Assembly: GCA_012729765.1 (NCBI GenBank)
Contig: JAAYCM010000143.1
Span: forward strand, 28,649 to 92,648
Reading direction: 5' to 3'
From: Chloroflexota bacterium
GTDB lineage: Bacteria > Chloroflexota > Anaerolineae > Aggregatilineales > Aggregatilineaceae
DNA: 64,000 bases
Every line of letters begins with the position of its first letter. Position 1 is the stretch's first letter. A program made the translations under genes and the position numbers. Positions 15,237 through 24,178 of the stretch are shown here, piece after piece. Under the pieces are notes generated by a model. The model saw nothing but the letters and a program-made list of their open reading frames with translations, was not told the origin of the DNA and made no database searches.

Positions 15237-16052
15237 CTACGATTCCGTGCGTACCACGTTGGTCAGATAGACTCCGGCGACGCCGATGATCGCCGCCGCG
15301 CCCATAAAGACGATCAGCAGGTTGAGGCCGATCGGCGTGTCGGACTCACCAGCGGCGGCGCGCTCCAGCGGCCACGACGCCACATACGCGATCAGGTTGT
15401 CCATGTCCTCGTCGCTGAGCGGACCACCGGCTTCTGCGCCAAAAGCTGGCATATACTCGCTGTTATAGCCCAGGCCGACGATCTGGCGGATCTCGCTGGT
15501 GCGCCGGATAGGCGAGAAGATCGGCTGGCCGCGCCCTTCACCCTGCTCGCCATGACAGCCGTAGCAGAACTTGGCATATACCGTCGCCCCGGCCTGCGGA
15601 TCGCCTTCGTAGCCGGAGACGCGCTCGATCTCGGTCGTCAGATTCGGTTCGGGCAGCGGTGGCGCGTCGTCCGTCTCCCACGTCTCCATGAAGGCGATCA
15701 GATCGTCGATCTGCGCGCCATCCAGCAGCCCGCCGGATTCCCCGGCATAGGGCGGCATCGCCACGCCGTCATTGGGATCGGTGTCCAGGCCATGCGCGAT
15801 CACGTCCTGCGCTGTTTCGGGATCATATTCGACGGCGGCAAAAGCCGGGTGCTCGCCCAACGCCTCGCCGCGCGGACCATGACACGCCTGGCAGAACTCA
15901 GCATAAAGCGCCGCCCCACGCCACGCGGCCAGACTGCCGCCCGCTTCATCTTCTTCACCGTCCTGCGCCAAAACCGGCTGTGCCAGCCAGGCAGCCACCA
16001 ACACCAGTACCAAACCGGCCACCAGGGCCAGGACCGGAATCATCCGCTTCAT
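15237..16052 (-). CDS. Di-haem cytochrome c, membrane anchored
   Basis: With the start at MKRMIPVLAL the 271-residue protein has an N-terminal signal or anchor and two class I cytochrome c domains with CQACH (about residue 56) and CYGCH (about residue 160). Candidate axial methionines lie in VAMPPYAG and EYMPAFGAE. A C-terminal span (LLIVFMGAAAIIGVAGVYL) anchors it to the membrane. An AGGAGG lies about ten bases before the chosen ATG, which decides against a longer upstream frame. It likely carries electrons in the respiratory chain and is a client of the ccm genes nearby. The partner complex is not in the window. Confidence 0.88.
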   Translation of the reverse strand: MKRMIPVLALVAGLVLVLVAAWLAQPVLAQDGEEDEAGGSLAAWRGAALYAEFCQACHGPRGEALGEHPAFAAVEYDPETAQDVIAHGLDTDPNDGVAMPPYAGESGGLLDGAQIDDLIAFMETWETDDAPPLPEPNLTTEIERVSGYEGDPQAGATVYAKFCYGCHGEQGEGRGQPIFSPIRRTSEIRQIVGLGYNSEYMPAFGAEAGGPLSDEDMDNLIAYVASWPLERAAAGESDTPIGLNLLIVFMGAAAIIGVAGVYLTNVVRTES

Positions 16053-16250
16053 TCGTTGCTTAACCTCCTGTTGGGAACAGCTCACTATAATTATAGTGTG
16101 GCTCGCCCCAAGCGGCATGTCCGGCCTCACCCGGCGTGCAACCGGATTGGCTGCCGGACATCTAATCAGTAACAGCGCTTACCGTCCCTGATTTGAGAAT
16201 GCGGGAAAAGACGCGCGCTGTCAAGCGAGACTAAGACAAGGATAGTGACA

Positions 16251-16643
16251 ATGACCGTAGAAAAGATCGCGTTTGTATCGGACGAGGGGCAGAATATCAG
16301 CGCGCACTTCGGACGCGCGCCGAAGGTTGTCGTGATCAGCGTGGAAGACGGGCGTGAGATCGGGCGTGAGCTGCGCGACAAAGAGGCGCACGGCCAGCAT
16401 GAGCATGGGCACGATCACGCTCACGACCACACCCACCACCAGCACGATCACACCGGCAAATTCGCGGCGATGGCCGACTGCCAGGTCTTGATCGGGCGCG
16501 GGATGGGCAGCCCGGCCCTGGCACACGCCGAGGGCATGGGCCTGCGCGTTTATCTCGTCAGCCAGGCGACAATCGACGAGGCGCTGCAAGCCTATCTCGC
16601 CGGAACCTTGCAGCACGATCCGCGCCGGATTCACCACCACTAA
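16251..16643 (+). CDS. His-rich NifX/NifB-type iron-molybdenum cofactor-binding domain protein
   Basis: The 130-residue product begins MTVEKIAFVSDEGQNISAHFGRAPKVVVISV, the typical opening of the dinitrogenase iron-molybdenum cofactor-binding fold (NifX/NifY/NafY, MTH1175-like). It ends with the GMGSPAL...GMGLRVYLV core. Inserted after EIGRELRDKE is a His-rich stretch (HEHGHDHAHDHTHHQHDH), a likely metal-binding loop. The start is the ATG at 16251, eight bases after an AAGGA; an in-frame GTG two codons earlier is too close to it. No nitrogenase gene is nearby, so a general metal-handling role is more likely than nitrogen fixation. Confidence 0.85.
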   Translation: MTVEKIAFVSDEGQNISAHFGRAPKVVVISVEDGREIGRELRDKEAHGQHEHGHDHAHDHTHHQHDHTGKFAAMADCQVLIGRGMGSPALAHAEGMGLRVYLVSQATIDEALQAYLAGTLQHDPRRIHHH

Positions 16644-16700
16644 GGGGCGGCCAGAGCAGGCCGGTGATCATGTGGCTGGCGGGGATGTCGTGCCCGGCAG

Positions 16701-17249
16701 CTACGTGCCGTCCTGCCCGATCTCAATATAGCGCTTCCAGGCGTCGGGGCCGCTGCCCATTTCCAGCACGAGATAGCTGGTGCGCGGTGTCTTCGGCTCC
16801 CACATCAGGCGCATCCCCGCCTCGCCCGGCAGCCGGCTGCCTTTGCGATGGTTGCAGGCGAAACAGGCGCAGGCCGTATTCGACCACGTATTCTTCCCCC
16901 CGCGTGAAAGCGGCAGGATGTGATCGACGGTCAGATCGCGGCGCGTCAGCGTTTTGCCACGCACCACATCCCCAACCTTGGCACCACAGTAGATGCAGGT
17001 GTAGTTGTCCCGTGCGAGGACGCCCTGCCGGCTCCAGTGCGCGTGGCGGCGCGGAACATTGATGAAGCGGCGGAGCGCAATCACCGAGGGGATCGGAAAT
17101 TTATCACGGACGGTACGTAGAAAACGGTCAGTTTCCTCGACCACAATTGCCTTGCCGGACAGCAAAAGGTTGACTGCTCGAGGGATACTGATGACGGTGA
17201 GCGGTTCCCACGTGCCACCGTTTAAGAGTAGAACATGCCCTTCTATCAT
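16701..17249 (-). CDS. Stand-alone HNH endonuclease
   Basis: The 182-residue protein has the HNH nuclease core: DNYTCIYCGAKVG (first CxxC), LTVDHILPLSRGGKNTWSNT (the H-N part) and ACFACNHRKGSRLP (second CxxC and final basic residues), about residues 80-145. The N-terminus (LLLNGGTWEPLTVISIPRAVNLLLSGKA) matches the common long HNH family found as single genes in many free-living bacteria. No recombinase, methylase or phage gene is adjacent. Target and role are unknown. Confidence 0.88.
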   Translation of the reverse strand: MIEGHVLLLNGGTWEPLTVISIPRAVNLLLSGKAIVVEETDRFLRTVRDKFPIPSVIALRRFINVPRRHAHWSRQGVLARDNYTCIYCGAKVGDVVRGKTLTRRDLTVDHILPLSRGGKNTWSNTACACFACNHRKGSRLPGEAGMRLMWEPKTPRTSYLVLEMGSGPDAWKRYIEIGQDGT

Positions 17250-17457
17250 AGTGTGTTCCTAGACATCTCCGGCGCAGACGCCAGAGGCCAGGCTTCGGAT
17301 AGACCCATTATACAATTTTTCACGCAGTCGCACTACCAGTTGTGTAGTTCGATCTGACTAGACCAGAATATCGGGTGGGCCAGTAGAAGCAAGCAGAAGT
17401 CGGGCCGGGGCCAGCGACGCTCAGACCCCGACCCGGTCGCGGTAACAGCCAGCCGCC

Positions 17458-18846
17458 TCAGTCGCGCGCGGTCAGGCTCAGGGTATAGTCCAGATTGACC
17501 GTGTCGCGCGAGCGGGGACGCATCACGATCACCAGGTAGTTCCCGTCCTGCGGCAGCTCCAGATCGACCAGCGCCGTCTCACCCGCGACCGACTCCTCGC
17601 TCACCACCAGCCGGTCCTTGGCCGGATCCTTGACTTCGATTCGCAGCGCGACCTCGCCCGGCGCGTGCGTTACACGCAGCGTCACCACGTCGCCCGCCTG
17701 CCCCACGAACGAGTACAGCTCGCGCGGATTGTTGCCGCTCACCCGCCCCTCGATGGTCATCCCATATGCCAGGAAGCCCTCGCTGGCCTGCGGCTGCGCG
17801 GCGGCGTCCGGCCCTTCGAGCGTGAGGGTCAGGCTGTAGTCGCCCGCCGAAAACCCCTCGGCTTCCAGAAAGCGCGTCGCCACCAGCAGATAGGTCCCAT
17901 CGGCGGGCAGCGTGACCTCGACTTGCGAGTCGGTCCCGGCGTTGTAGTCGTCGTTCTCCGCCAGCCGCTCGCCGTCGGCGGTCATCAGCACGAGATAGGC
18001 ATCCAGCGGCGACGAATCAGCCGCCAGCCGCGCCGAAATCTGATCGCCCGCCCGGCCCTCGAAGCGGTACACATCCTGGAAATCGCCGGGTGTGATCGTG
18101 CCCAGCGCCCGCGCGCCATACGCGATCGCTTCGGCCTGCGCCGCATCCACCGGCAGCAGCTCCGCGCCGGGCGCGGCCTGCGCGTGCTCGGCGGCGATGA
18201 ACTGCCCGACTCCCGGCGCGGCGGCCACACCGTCGAAAAACGCGGAGATGGTCGGTGTCAGCACGCCGACATGCACCAGCAGCACGGTGCCATCGGTGTC
18301 GAGCAGCATCGTCGTCGGAATGCTGTTGACGCTGCCGCGCCGCGCGAGCCGGTCCATCTCGTCCAGCACGGTATGCAGCTCTGCCGGATAGTTTTCCAGG
18401 AAGGCCAGCGCGTCCCGCTCGCTGTCCGCCATATTGACGAACAGCACGTCGAATTCGTGCGCGTCGGGAGCCGTCGCCAGCTCGGCCAGGTGCGGGAACT
18501 CGATCCGGCACGGGCCGCACCACGACGCCCAGAAGTTGAGCAGCGTCGGGCGGGCCAGCGTTTCGAGCGCGGCGTCGGCGTCCCCGGCCATGCCGGCCAG
18601 CTTCCAGCGGTCCAGCACCTCACCGATCGGCGCGTTGCGCGGCGCGTTGCGGCGGTCGCCCAGGTTGCCGCCGATCCAGAAGGTATAGCTTTCGGTCCGC
18701 AGATTTTGCAGGTGCGCCCGCAGCGCCAGCGCCTCGATCGTTTCCACGTCTGGCCCCTGGGCCGCCGCCGGAAGGCCGATCGCCAGCAGGCTCAGCACGC
18801 CGCAGATCAGCGCCAGACAGGCCAGGAAGTGTGCGCGTTGTTTCAT
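17458..18846 (-). CDS. Secreted TlpA-like thioredoxin fused to two PPC domains
   Basis: The start chosen is MKQRAHFLACL with a GGAG upstream. A signal peptide ends near LPAAAQ. A TlpA/ResA-type thioredoxin domain follows (NFWASWCGPCRIEFPHLAE, cis-Pro in SIPTTMLLD). Two tandem pre-peptidase C-terminal-like (PPC) beta domains then begin near QDVYRFEGRAGDQISARL and PRELYSFVGQAGDVVTLRV. The PPC domain is normally a C-terminal targeting or binding module of secreted proteases. This 462-residue arrangement puts redox chemistry outside the membrane, possibly anchored to a surface. No operon partner is evident. Confidence 0.82.
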   Translation of the reverse strand: MKQRAHFLACLALICGVLSLLAIGLPAAAQGPDVETIEALALRAHLQNLRTESYTFWIGGNLGDRRNAPRNAPIGEVLDRWKLAGMAGDADAALETLARPTLLNFWASWCGPCRIEFPHLAELATAPDAHEFDVLFVNMADSERDALAFLENYPAELHTVLDEMDRLARRGSVNSIPTTMLLDTDGTVLLVHVGVLTPTISAFFDGVAAAPGVGQFIAAEHAQAAPGAELLPVDAAQAEAIAYGARALGTITPGDFQDVYRFEGRAGDQISARLAADSSPLDAYLVLMTADGERLAENDDYNAGTDSQVEVTLPADGTYLLVATRFLEAEGFSAGDYSLTLTLEGPDAAAQPQASEGFLAYGMTIEGRVSGNNPRELYSFVGQAGDVVTLRVTHAPGEVALRIEVKDPAKDRLVVSEESVAGETALVDLELPQDGNYLVIVMRPRSRDTVNLDYTLSLTARD

Positions 18847-18986
18847 CGGTCGCTCCGAATAAAGCTCATCCATATCAGCAGTATTTGAACATCATAGCAT
18901 ACATTTATCCGGCTACCCCACCTCGCCGATTTGGTCGATAATTGGGGTGTGAATCGATTGGCGGCAGAACCTGTGAGGAGACGCAT

Positions 18987-19820
18987 ATGCCGCACAGCAC
19001 CGGATCGTTCAACGGCCTGTACGACACCCTGATCTTTACCCAACAGTGGCTCCCCGATACGCCGCCCCACGCCGGGGTGATCATCGTGCACGGGATCGCG
19101 GAGCACAGCGGGCGCTATGAGCGTGTGGCGCAGCGGCTCAACGCACGCGGCTATGCCTGTTACGCGCTCGACCATCGCGGGCACGGGCACTCACAAGGCC
19201 CGCGCACCGACGTCGCCGCGTTCGAGGACTATGTCGCCGATCTGCGCACCTACTACGAGCTGATCCGACGCAGCGAGCCGGACCTGCCGATCTTCCTCTA
19301 CGGGCACAGCATGGGATCGCTGATCGCGCTGCTCTACGCGCTGCGCCACCAGACCGAGCTGGCCGGGCTGATCATCTCCGGCGTGCCGCTGCGCCTGCCC
19401 GCGACGAACGCCGTGACCCGTGTGTTGGTTGGCGGGGTGGCGCGCGTGCTCCCGCACCTGCACGCGATCCGGATCGATCCCAACGGCATCAGCCGCGATC
19501 CGGCGGTCGTGCAGGCGTACACAACCGACCCGCTGGTCGATCACAAACCGATCCGGCTGGGCATGATCGCCGGGATCATCCGCGCCGGGCAGCAGATCGA
19601 GGCACAGTTGGGCACGCTGCGGCTGCCGTTCCTGGTCCTGCATGGCGGCGACGATCCGATCTCGCTGCCGGCAGGGGTCGAGTCCGTCCGCGCGCTCAGC
19701 GGCTCACCGGATACGACGATTAAGTCCTACGCCGGCCTGTTCCACGAGATTCACCAGGAAGCGGAGTGGGAGACGGTGCTGGACGATATAACTGCCTGGC
19801 TGGTCGCGCATCTGCCGTGA
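18987..19820 (+). CDS. Alpha/beta hydrolase, monoacylglycerol lipase-like
   Basis: The 277-residue protein (start MPHSTG, with GAGGAG six bases upstream) has the oxyanion region IIVHGIAEHSGRYERVAQRL, the RGHGHSQGPR stretch and the nucleophile elbow YGHSMGS (Ser about 109). A C-terminal Asp lies in LHGGDDPIS and a His in GLFHEIHQE, together the complete catalytic triad. This pattern is that of monoacylglycerol lipases and lysophospholipases. No signal peptide is seen. It is divergent from the thioredoxin-PPC gene. Confidence 0.87.
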   Translation: MPHSTGSFNGLYDTLIFTQQWLPDTPPHAGVIIVHGIAEHSGRYERVAQRLNARGYACYALDHRGHGHSQGPRTDVAAFEDYVADLRTYYELIRRSEPDLPIFLYGHSMGSLIALLYALRHQTELAGLIISGVPLRLPATNAVTRVLVGGVARVLPHLHAIRIDPNGISRDPAVVQAYTTDPLVDHKPIRLGMIAGIIRAGQQIEAQLGTLRLPFLVLHGGDDPISLPAGVESVRALSGSPDTTIKSYAGLFHEIHQEAEWETVLDDITAWLVAHLP

Positions 19821-19921
19821 AAAATCGGCCAGCCGGGCGAGATTCTGACGGATTTGAACCCTTCTGACCCCTCAACACAGCTCTAAGCGCGCTTTTATTG
19901 CTTTTTAGCACATCTCAGCGC

Positions 19922-19951
19922 TTGACAGGCAGCGGGCAGGTGTGTTAAACT
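19922..19951 (+). promoter_or_regulatory. Promoter of the Xis/BldC-like gene
   Basis: TTGACA (19922-19927) and TAAACT (19946-19951) are separated by 18 bases, 25 bases before the ATG at 19977. An AGGAG Shine-Dalgarno lies at 19964-19968. Confidence 0.6.
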
Positions 19952-19976
19952 CCGGATACAGTCAGGAGATGTTGGG

Positions 19977-20192
19977 ATGTTAGACGGCAGCAAACCGATC
20001 ATCAGTGAAAACGCCGTATATTCCCGGCAAGAAGCAGCCGAGATACTCGGCGTCAGCCTGAGCACTTTGAAGAAACTGATCGACGAAGGGTACCTGCGGG
20101 TGAGCCGCCCCCTCGGAGTAAGGCGGATCTTCATCCAGGGATCGAGCATTCTCGAAATGCTCAACCAGACCGTAGTTGAAAGGCAAGCGTAA
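19977..20192 (+). CDS. Small Xis/BldC-like helix-turn-helix protein
   Basis: The 71-residue protein is essentially one winged-helix DNA-binding domain of the excisionase/MerR type: YSRQEAAEILGVSLSTLKKLIDEGYLRVSRPLGVRRIF, with the 'GV...R.I' wing. Such proteins bend DNA as excisionases or act as small transcription factors such as BldC. It has a strong promoter and Shine-Dalgarno. No integrase lies in the window, but the following 1.4 kb is gene-poor, which could fit a degraded mobile element. Confidence 0.75.
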   Translation: MLDGSKPIISENAVYSRQEAAEILGVSLSTLKKLIDEGYLRVSRPLGVRRIFIQGSSILEMLNQTVVERQA

Positions 20193-20589
20193 TGCAACCC
20201 GGTTCGCCGTGTGCGGCCAACGAACCCGATAATTCTGACGATTTCCAGCCTGCCGAACGCTGCTGGAGTCGAACGATATCGGCTCTGCCAATTGAATATT
20301 CCGGTGGCCTGTTGCTTGGGTCGTCGCGGCTGACGGCACACGAAGGGTTGTCGCTCGTTAAAAACAGCAGACGGTCTCACACGCCGACTCATGCGGAGGG
20401 AACGCCATAGGGCGATCCGTCCGCGCACGCGTTTGTTTTTTCTCCGGGGTGTGAGACACATAGTTTCACACCCCGGTTGCGTTTTAGTTCGGGCGGCGCA
20501 CCGGGGCAGCAGACCCGCCGGAGCGGGTCCGCCAGCAGCGCACCGAACTTTTTACGATGTACGAACGTCTTGAAAGAAGGGCAGTAGTG
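20193..20589. other. Gene-poor stretch with an inverted repeat
   Basis: No convincing coding region is seen. A perfect 11-bp inverted repeat CCGGGGTGTGA/TCACACCCCGG at 20444-20454 and 20466-20476 forms a hairpin followed by a T-containing tract (TTGCGTTTTAG). It may be a weak terminator for the Xis-like gene or an operator. Confidence 0.5.
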
Positions 20590-20871
20590 ATGATGGAGTT
20601 GTTCCAGCCCTACCAGCAGATCCAGGCCGGGTACGACGCACAGTGGTTTGAGGCGTTGTTCGAAGCGGTGGACCGGCTGCACGACGCAGCCAGTCATGGC
20701 CGCCTGACGTGCGCCTCGCCGCTGGAGCCTGAGGATATGGTGGGCTGGCTGCAAGACATCATCTACACCGCCCAGGAGACCATCTCCGAAATTCAGGCCA
20801 ACAGCCTGGACGCATCGATAGACACCGGATTACTCCGGCTGGGAAGCGAGGCCAACGATGTCAGCGCCTAA
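20590..20871 (+). CDS. Hypothetical protein
   Basis: The 93-residue product (MMELFQPYQQIQAGYDAQWF...) is acidic, predicted mostly helical, with no signal or membrane span and no recognised motif. The ATG at 20590 has an AAGAAGG nine bases upstream; an earlier ATG at 20557 in the same frame lacks one. Codon use resembles neighbouring genes. It stands alone in a gene-poor stretch. Confidence 0.5.
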   Translation: MMELFQPYQQIQAGYDAQWFEALFEAVDRLHDAASHGRLTCASPLEPEDMVGWLQDIIYTAQETISEIQANSLDASIDTGLLRLGSEANDVSA

Positions 20872-21350
20872 GGATCATGCCGGTCCGAAACGCAACAGAA
20901 CCGGCGCCATTCTTCGCCCCGCATTCGCCCTACCCGACCTGTAGCTGTTCGGTCGGGTGGCGGATGCCATTCGACCGAATTGAATTTGACGAGCTAAACG
21001 GATAAACACAGCGGATCGACACTGCCCACGAGTATTGGAACGCACGGCGACACGACAGGGTAAGCGATGTAGCGGAAAATGTCGGCGCCGGGAGACACAG
21101 GGCAGGCTCTTTACCAGCAGATACGTTCTCAGGTCAGGTGTCCGATCTCATGCGGTTTCGGTGTCATGCGATTGACTATTTCCGACAGGTCTGTGTGGGA
21201 AGTCTGGTGCGGCAAAATGGGTGTTGGCTCCTTCTCACACAGACTGTTTTCCCGACCTGAAGTTGATAACAGGCACGCTGCAAGCTTCATTCACTCATAC
21301 GCCAAGGGCGCGGGCGCGTCCTCTAGAAGGAGAAATGTCATCATGGGGAG
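20872..21350. other. Gene-free stretch with one hairpin
   Basis: No supported gene is seen. A stem at 20931-20939 and 20951-20958 (ACCCGACC with GGTCGGGT, extended by CGCC/GGCG) could end transcription of the 20590 gene, though no T tract follows. A plus-strand frame at 21079-21360 has no recognisable features. Confidence 0.4.
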
Positions 21351-21587
21351 TTGCTGCTAAACCTCACCACCTGGATCGAAGGACTGGTGGCCGGAGTGCC
21401 GCTGGTCGAGGCCCTGGAGTTTCTGTTGATCGGACTGCTCGGCTTTATGCCGCTGATCCTCATTCATATTGCCGATCGCAAGCCCAGGATTCGCCCCCCA
21501 CGCCTGAGCCTTCCGCATCTGTCGGGCGTGACCAAGACCAGTTTCCTGATCGTACTGGCAGACTGGACGTTTCACCTACCGTTTTGA
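21351..21587 (+). CDS. Possible small membrane protein
   Basis: A 78-residue frame opening with TTG encodes a hydrophobic segment (VEALEFLLIGLLGFMPLILIHIAD) followed by a basic, Pro-rich tail. The hydrophobicity and charge pattern look like a real one-span protein. The start is doubtful: an AAGGAG at 21327 is better placed for an ATG in another frame. Treat as provisional. Confidence 0.35.
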   Translation: MLLNLTTWIEGLVAGVPLVEALEFLLIGLLGFMPLILIHIADRKPRIRPPRLSLPHLSGVTKTSFLIVLADWTFHLPF

Positions 21588-21704
21588 GCGTGCATCGCAC
21601 GCGGCGGGTCAATCGCAGGATGACAATCGCCCCTGGACGCCTGCCGGGGCGTAGAGCCGGATCGATTGGACGGCGCGAGCCGGTCCGGTGAATGGGTGCG
21701 CCTG

Positions 21705-22601
21705 TCAGCCGGTGCGCAGCCCGATATTGAGCGCCACCAGCACGACGGCGGGAATCAGCGCCGCGCGCATGATCATGAACAGCAGCGCGCGCGGAGCCGT
21801 ACTGATCGGCGTGCGCAGGCCCCACCACGCCCAGACCGCCAGCGGGATGCACAGCGCCGCCGCGATCAGCACGCCGGGCGGCACCCGCCCCCACCACAGG
21901 CTGACAGCGGCCAGATAGCCCAGCCCGGCCAGCACGGCATAGACACTGGCAACCCGCCCCTCACCGACCAGCACCGGCAGCGTGCGCTTGCCCACCCGAT
22001 GATCGGCTTCATAGTCGGGCGTGGCGATGGCGACGAACATGCTCATGATGATCGGCACCAGCGGCAGGCCCAACACCAGCACCTCGGCGCTCAGATGCCC
22101 GGTTTGCAGGCTGTAGCCCCACATCGGCACCATCAGCCCGGCGACCGTCGCGGTCGTGATCTCACCCAGGCCGCGCCACGCCAGGGCCAGCGGCGGGGCG
22201 GTATAGAACACGGCGGCGGCCATCGCCAGGACCAGCAGCGGCCAGCCCACCGGCGGGAGTCCCGCCCACAGCGCCAGCCCCAGCGCCCCACCCTGGCACA
22301 GCGCGCCCATAATCGGCGCGATAAGGGGCGGCAGCACGCCGGTCGTCAGTTCGCCGCTGCCCCCGCTGAGCAGGGTACGCCGGGTGTTGATCGCGTCGGT
22401 CGGCATATCCCAGTAGTCGTTGAAGTACGACACGCTGAGCTGCACCAGCAGCTCGATGCCCAGCCCGGCCAGCATCAGCCGCGAGTCGATCTGGTCCAAC
22501 TCGCGCCCGGCAACGGCTACCCCTACGAAATAAGGCAGCGCCGCCATCGGCAGGAAGTAGGCGCGGCTCATGCGGATCAGGGCCAGCAGTTGGGGCGGCA
22601 T
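21705..22601 (-). CDS. UbiA-family prenyltransferase (MenA-like)
   Basis: The 298-residue polytopic protein contains the first Asp-rich motif NDYWDMPTD (about residue 61) and a second one, DYEADHRVGKRTLPV (about residue 196). Both are needed for Mg-diphosphate binding in UbiA-type aromatic prenyltransferases. Eight or nine spans are predicted. The DHRVGKRTLPVLVG stretch is most like 1,4-dihydroxy-2-naphthoate polyprenyltransferase, which would place it in menaquinone synthesis. No other men gene is in the window, so the substrate is inferred. Confidence 0.82.
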   Translation of the reverse strand: MPPQLLALIRMSRAYFLPMAALPYFVGVAVAGRELDQIDSRLMLAGLGIELLVQLSVSYFNDYWDMPTDAINTRRTLLSGGSGELTTGVLPPLIAPIMGALCQGGALGLALWAGLPPVGWPLLVLAMAAAVFYTAPPLALAWRGLGEITTATVAGLMVPMWGYSLQTGHLSAEVLVLGLPLVPIIMSMFVAIATPDYEADHRVGKRTLPVLVGEGRVASVYAVLAGLGYLAAVSLWWGRVPPGVLIAAALCIPLAVWAWWGLRTPISTAPRALLFMIMRAALIPAVVLVALNIGLRTG

Positions 22602-22716
22602 TGGGTTCGGGCGTCCGGGCCATCATATTGTAAGCGGTTATAATCAATATTAAGCGCGCCCGCGCGATTCCTGCCACCGCCGGGATGCGCCGCACACCAA
22701 GGAAGGGTGATCAGTC

Positions 22717-24168
22717 ATGATCGACGGCAACGACATTCTCAAGCTCGGATTCCGGCCCGGCAAGGCGATCGGGCTGGCGCTGGAAGCTGCCGCCGCCGCC
22801 GAAGCGCAGGGCACGCCGCGCGACGACGCGCTGCGCGATCTGGCCGCCGTGCTGAACGCGCCGGAAAGTTACCCGGAGCACCCGCTGTATGGCCCGCTCG
22901 CCGGCGCGCTGATCGCCGGGCGCGTGGATGCAACCACCAGCTACGATCTCGGCACGTCCGCACCCTATCGCGTGTGGGGGGCCGCCGGGATCGAGCCGGG
23001 CGCGCTCGACCAGATGAAACGCGCGGTGCGGCTGCCGGTCGCGCTGCGCGGCGCGCTGATGCCCGACGCCCACCAGGGCTACGGTCTGCCGATCGGCGGT
23101 GTGCTGGCAACCGAGAACAGCGTGATCCCGTATGCGGTCGGCGTGGATATCGCCTGCCGGATGCGGATGACCGTCTTCAATGCCTCGCCCCACGTGCTGG
23201 ACGAGCGCCGCGAGCGCTTCCGCAAGGTGCTTGAGGAACAGACCTGCTTCGGCGCGGGCGCGGCCTGGTCCACGCCGCGCGAGCACGAGGTGATGGACGA
23301 TCCCGCCTGGGACGAGCACCCGGCGGCGCGACGCTACCGCGATATCGCGTGGCGGCAGCTTGGCACGAGCGGATCGGGCAACCATTTTGTCGAGTTCGGC
23401 GCGCTCAAGGTCCACACCGAGATCGACTCGCCGCTTGGCACGGTCCCGCCCGGCACCTATCTCGCCGCGCTCAGCCACAGCGGCAGCCGCCGTTTCGGGC
23501 TGGAGATGGCCGAGTATTACACCAGGGTCGCCATGCAGCAGCGCGTGGGCCTGCCCAAAGACTTCCTGCATCTGGCGTGGCTCGCGCTGGACGAAGAAGC
23601 GGGCGCGGAGTATTGGGAAGCGATGATGCTGGCCGGGAAGTATGCCAGCGCCAATCACGCCGTGATCCACCGCCAGATCATCGACGCGCTGCGCCTGCCG
23701 GTGCTGGGCGGCATCGAGAACCACCACAATTTCGCCTGGAAGGAAACGGTCGATGGGCAGGAAGCAATCGTACACCGCAAGGGCGCGACTCCGGCAGGCG
23801 AGGGCGTGCTGGGCGTGATCCCCGGCAGCATGAGCGCGCCCGGCTTCGTGGTGCGCGGCCTGGGCAGCAGCGAGGCAATCGCCAGCGCGGCGCACGGCGC
23901 GGGCCGCCGCATGAGCCGCAAACAGGCGCTCCAGTCCTTCGATTGGGAGAAGGTGCAGCACAAGCTCAAGCGCGAGGGCGTCGAGTTGCTCTCCGCCGGG
24001 CTGGATGAAGCCCCCGGCGCGTATAAGGACATCCGCCAGGTGATGGCCGACCAGGCCGATCTGGTGGTGGCGCTGGCCGAATTCCAGCCGCGCCTGGTGA
24101 AAATGGACGCCGGCGGCGGTTCGCGCTATAGTGGCAAGGGGAAAAAGGGGAAGCGTCGCAGGAAGTAG
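22717..24168 (+). CDS. rtcB: RNA-splicing ligase RtcB family protein
   Basis: The 483-residue protein has the RtcB signature blocks in order: MPDAHQGYGLPIGGVLAT, YAVGVDIACRM (the metal-binding Cys, about residue 147), GSGNHFVEFG, SHSGSRRFG, ENHHNFAW, and GATPAGEGVLGVIPGSM. RGLGSSEA and AHGAGRRMSRKQA follow, the latter holding the histidine that takes GMP. RtcB joins 2',3'-cyclic phosphate or 3'-phosphate RNA ends to 5'-OH ends using GTP and Mn2+. It ends in a basic Lys/Arg tail (GKGKKGKRRRK). It lies ten bases before xdhC. An RtcA homolog is at 48433. Confidence 0.92.
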   Translation: MIDGNDILKLGFRPGKAIGLALEAAAAAEAQGTPRDDALRDLAAVLNAPESYPEHPLYGPLAGALIAGRVDATTSYDLGTSAPYRVWGAAGIEPGALDQMKRAVRLPVALRGALMPDAHQGYGLPIGGVLATENSVIPYAVGVDIACRMRMTVFNASPHVLDERRERFRKVLEEQTCFGAGAAWSTPREHEVMDDPAWDEHPAARRYRDIAWRQLGTSGSGNHFVEFGALKVHTEIDSPLGTVPPGTYLAALSHSGSRRFGLEMAEYYTRVAMQQRVGLPKDFLHLAWLALDEEAGAEYWEAMMLAGKYASANHAVIHRQIIDALRLPVLGGIENHHNFAWKETVDGQEAIVHRKGATPAGEGVLGVIPGSMSAPGFVVRGLGSSEAIASAAHGAGRRMSRKQALQSFDWEKVQHKLKREGVELLSAGLDEAPGAYKDIRQVMADQADLVVALAEFQPRLVKMDAGGGSRYSGKGKKGKRRRK

Positions 24169-24178
24169 GAACCACGTG

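Noticed and set aside
17404..17446. Stem GTCGGG/CCCGAC downstream of the thioredoxin-PPC gene
   Set aside because: No T tract on the relevant strand and a long loop, so no terminator is called.
21221..21691. Plus-strand frame of 156 codons beginning near an AAGGAG
   Set aside because: A good Shine-Dalgarno precedes its internal ATG at 21334, but the product is Arg/Pro-rich with no hydrophobic or folded pattern. The overlapping small membrane frame at 21351 looks more protein-like.
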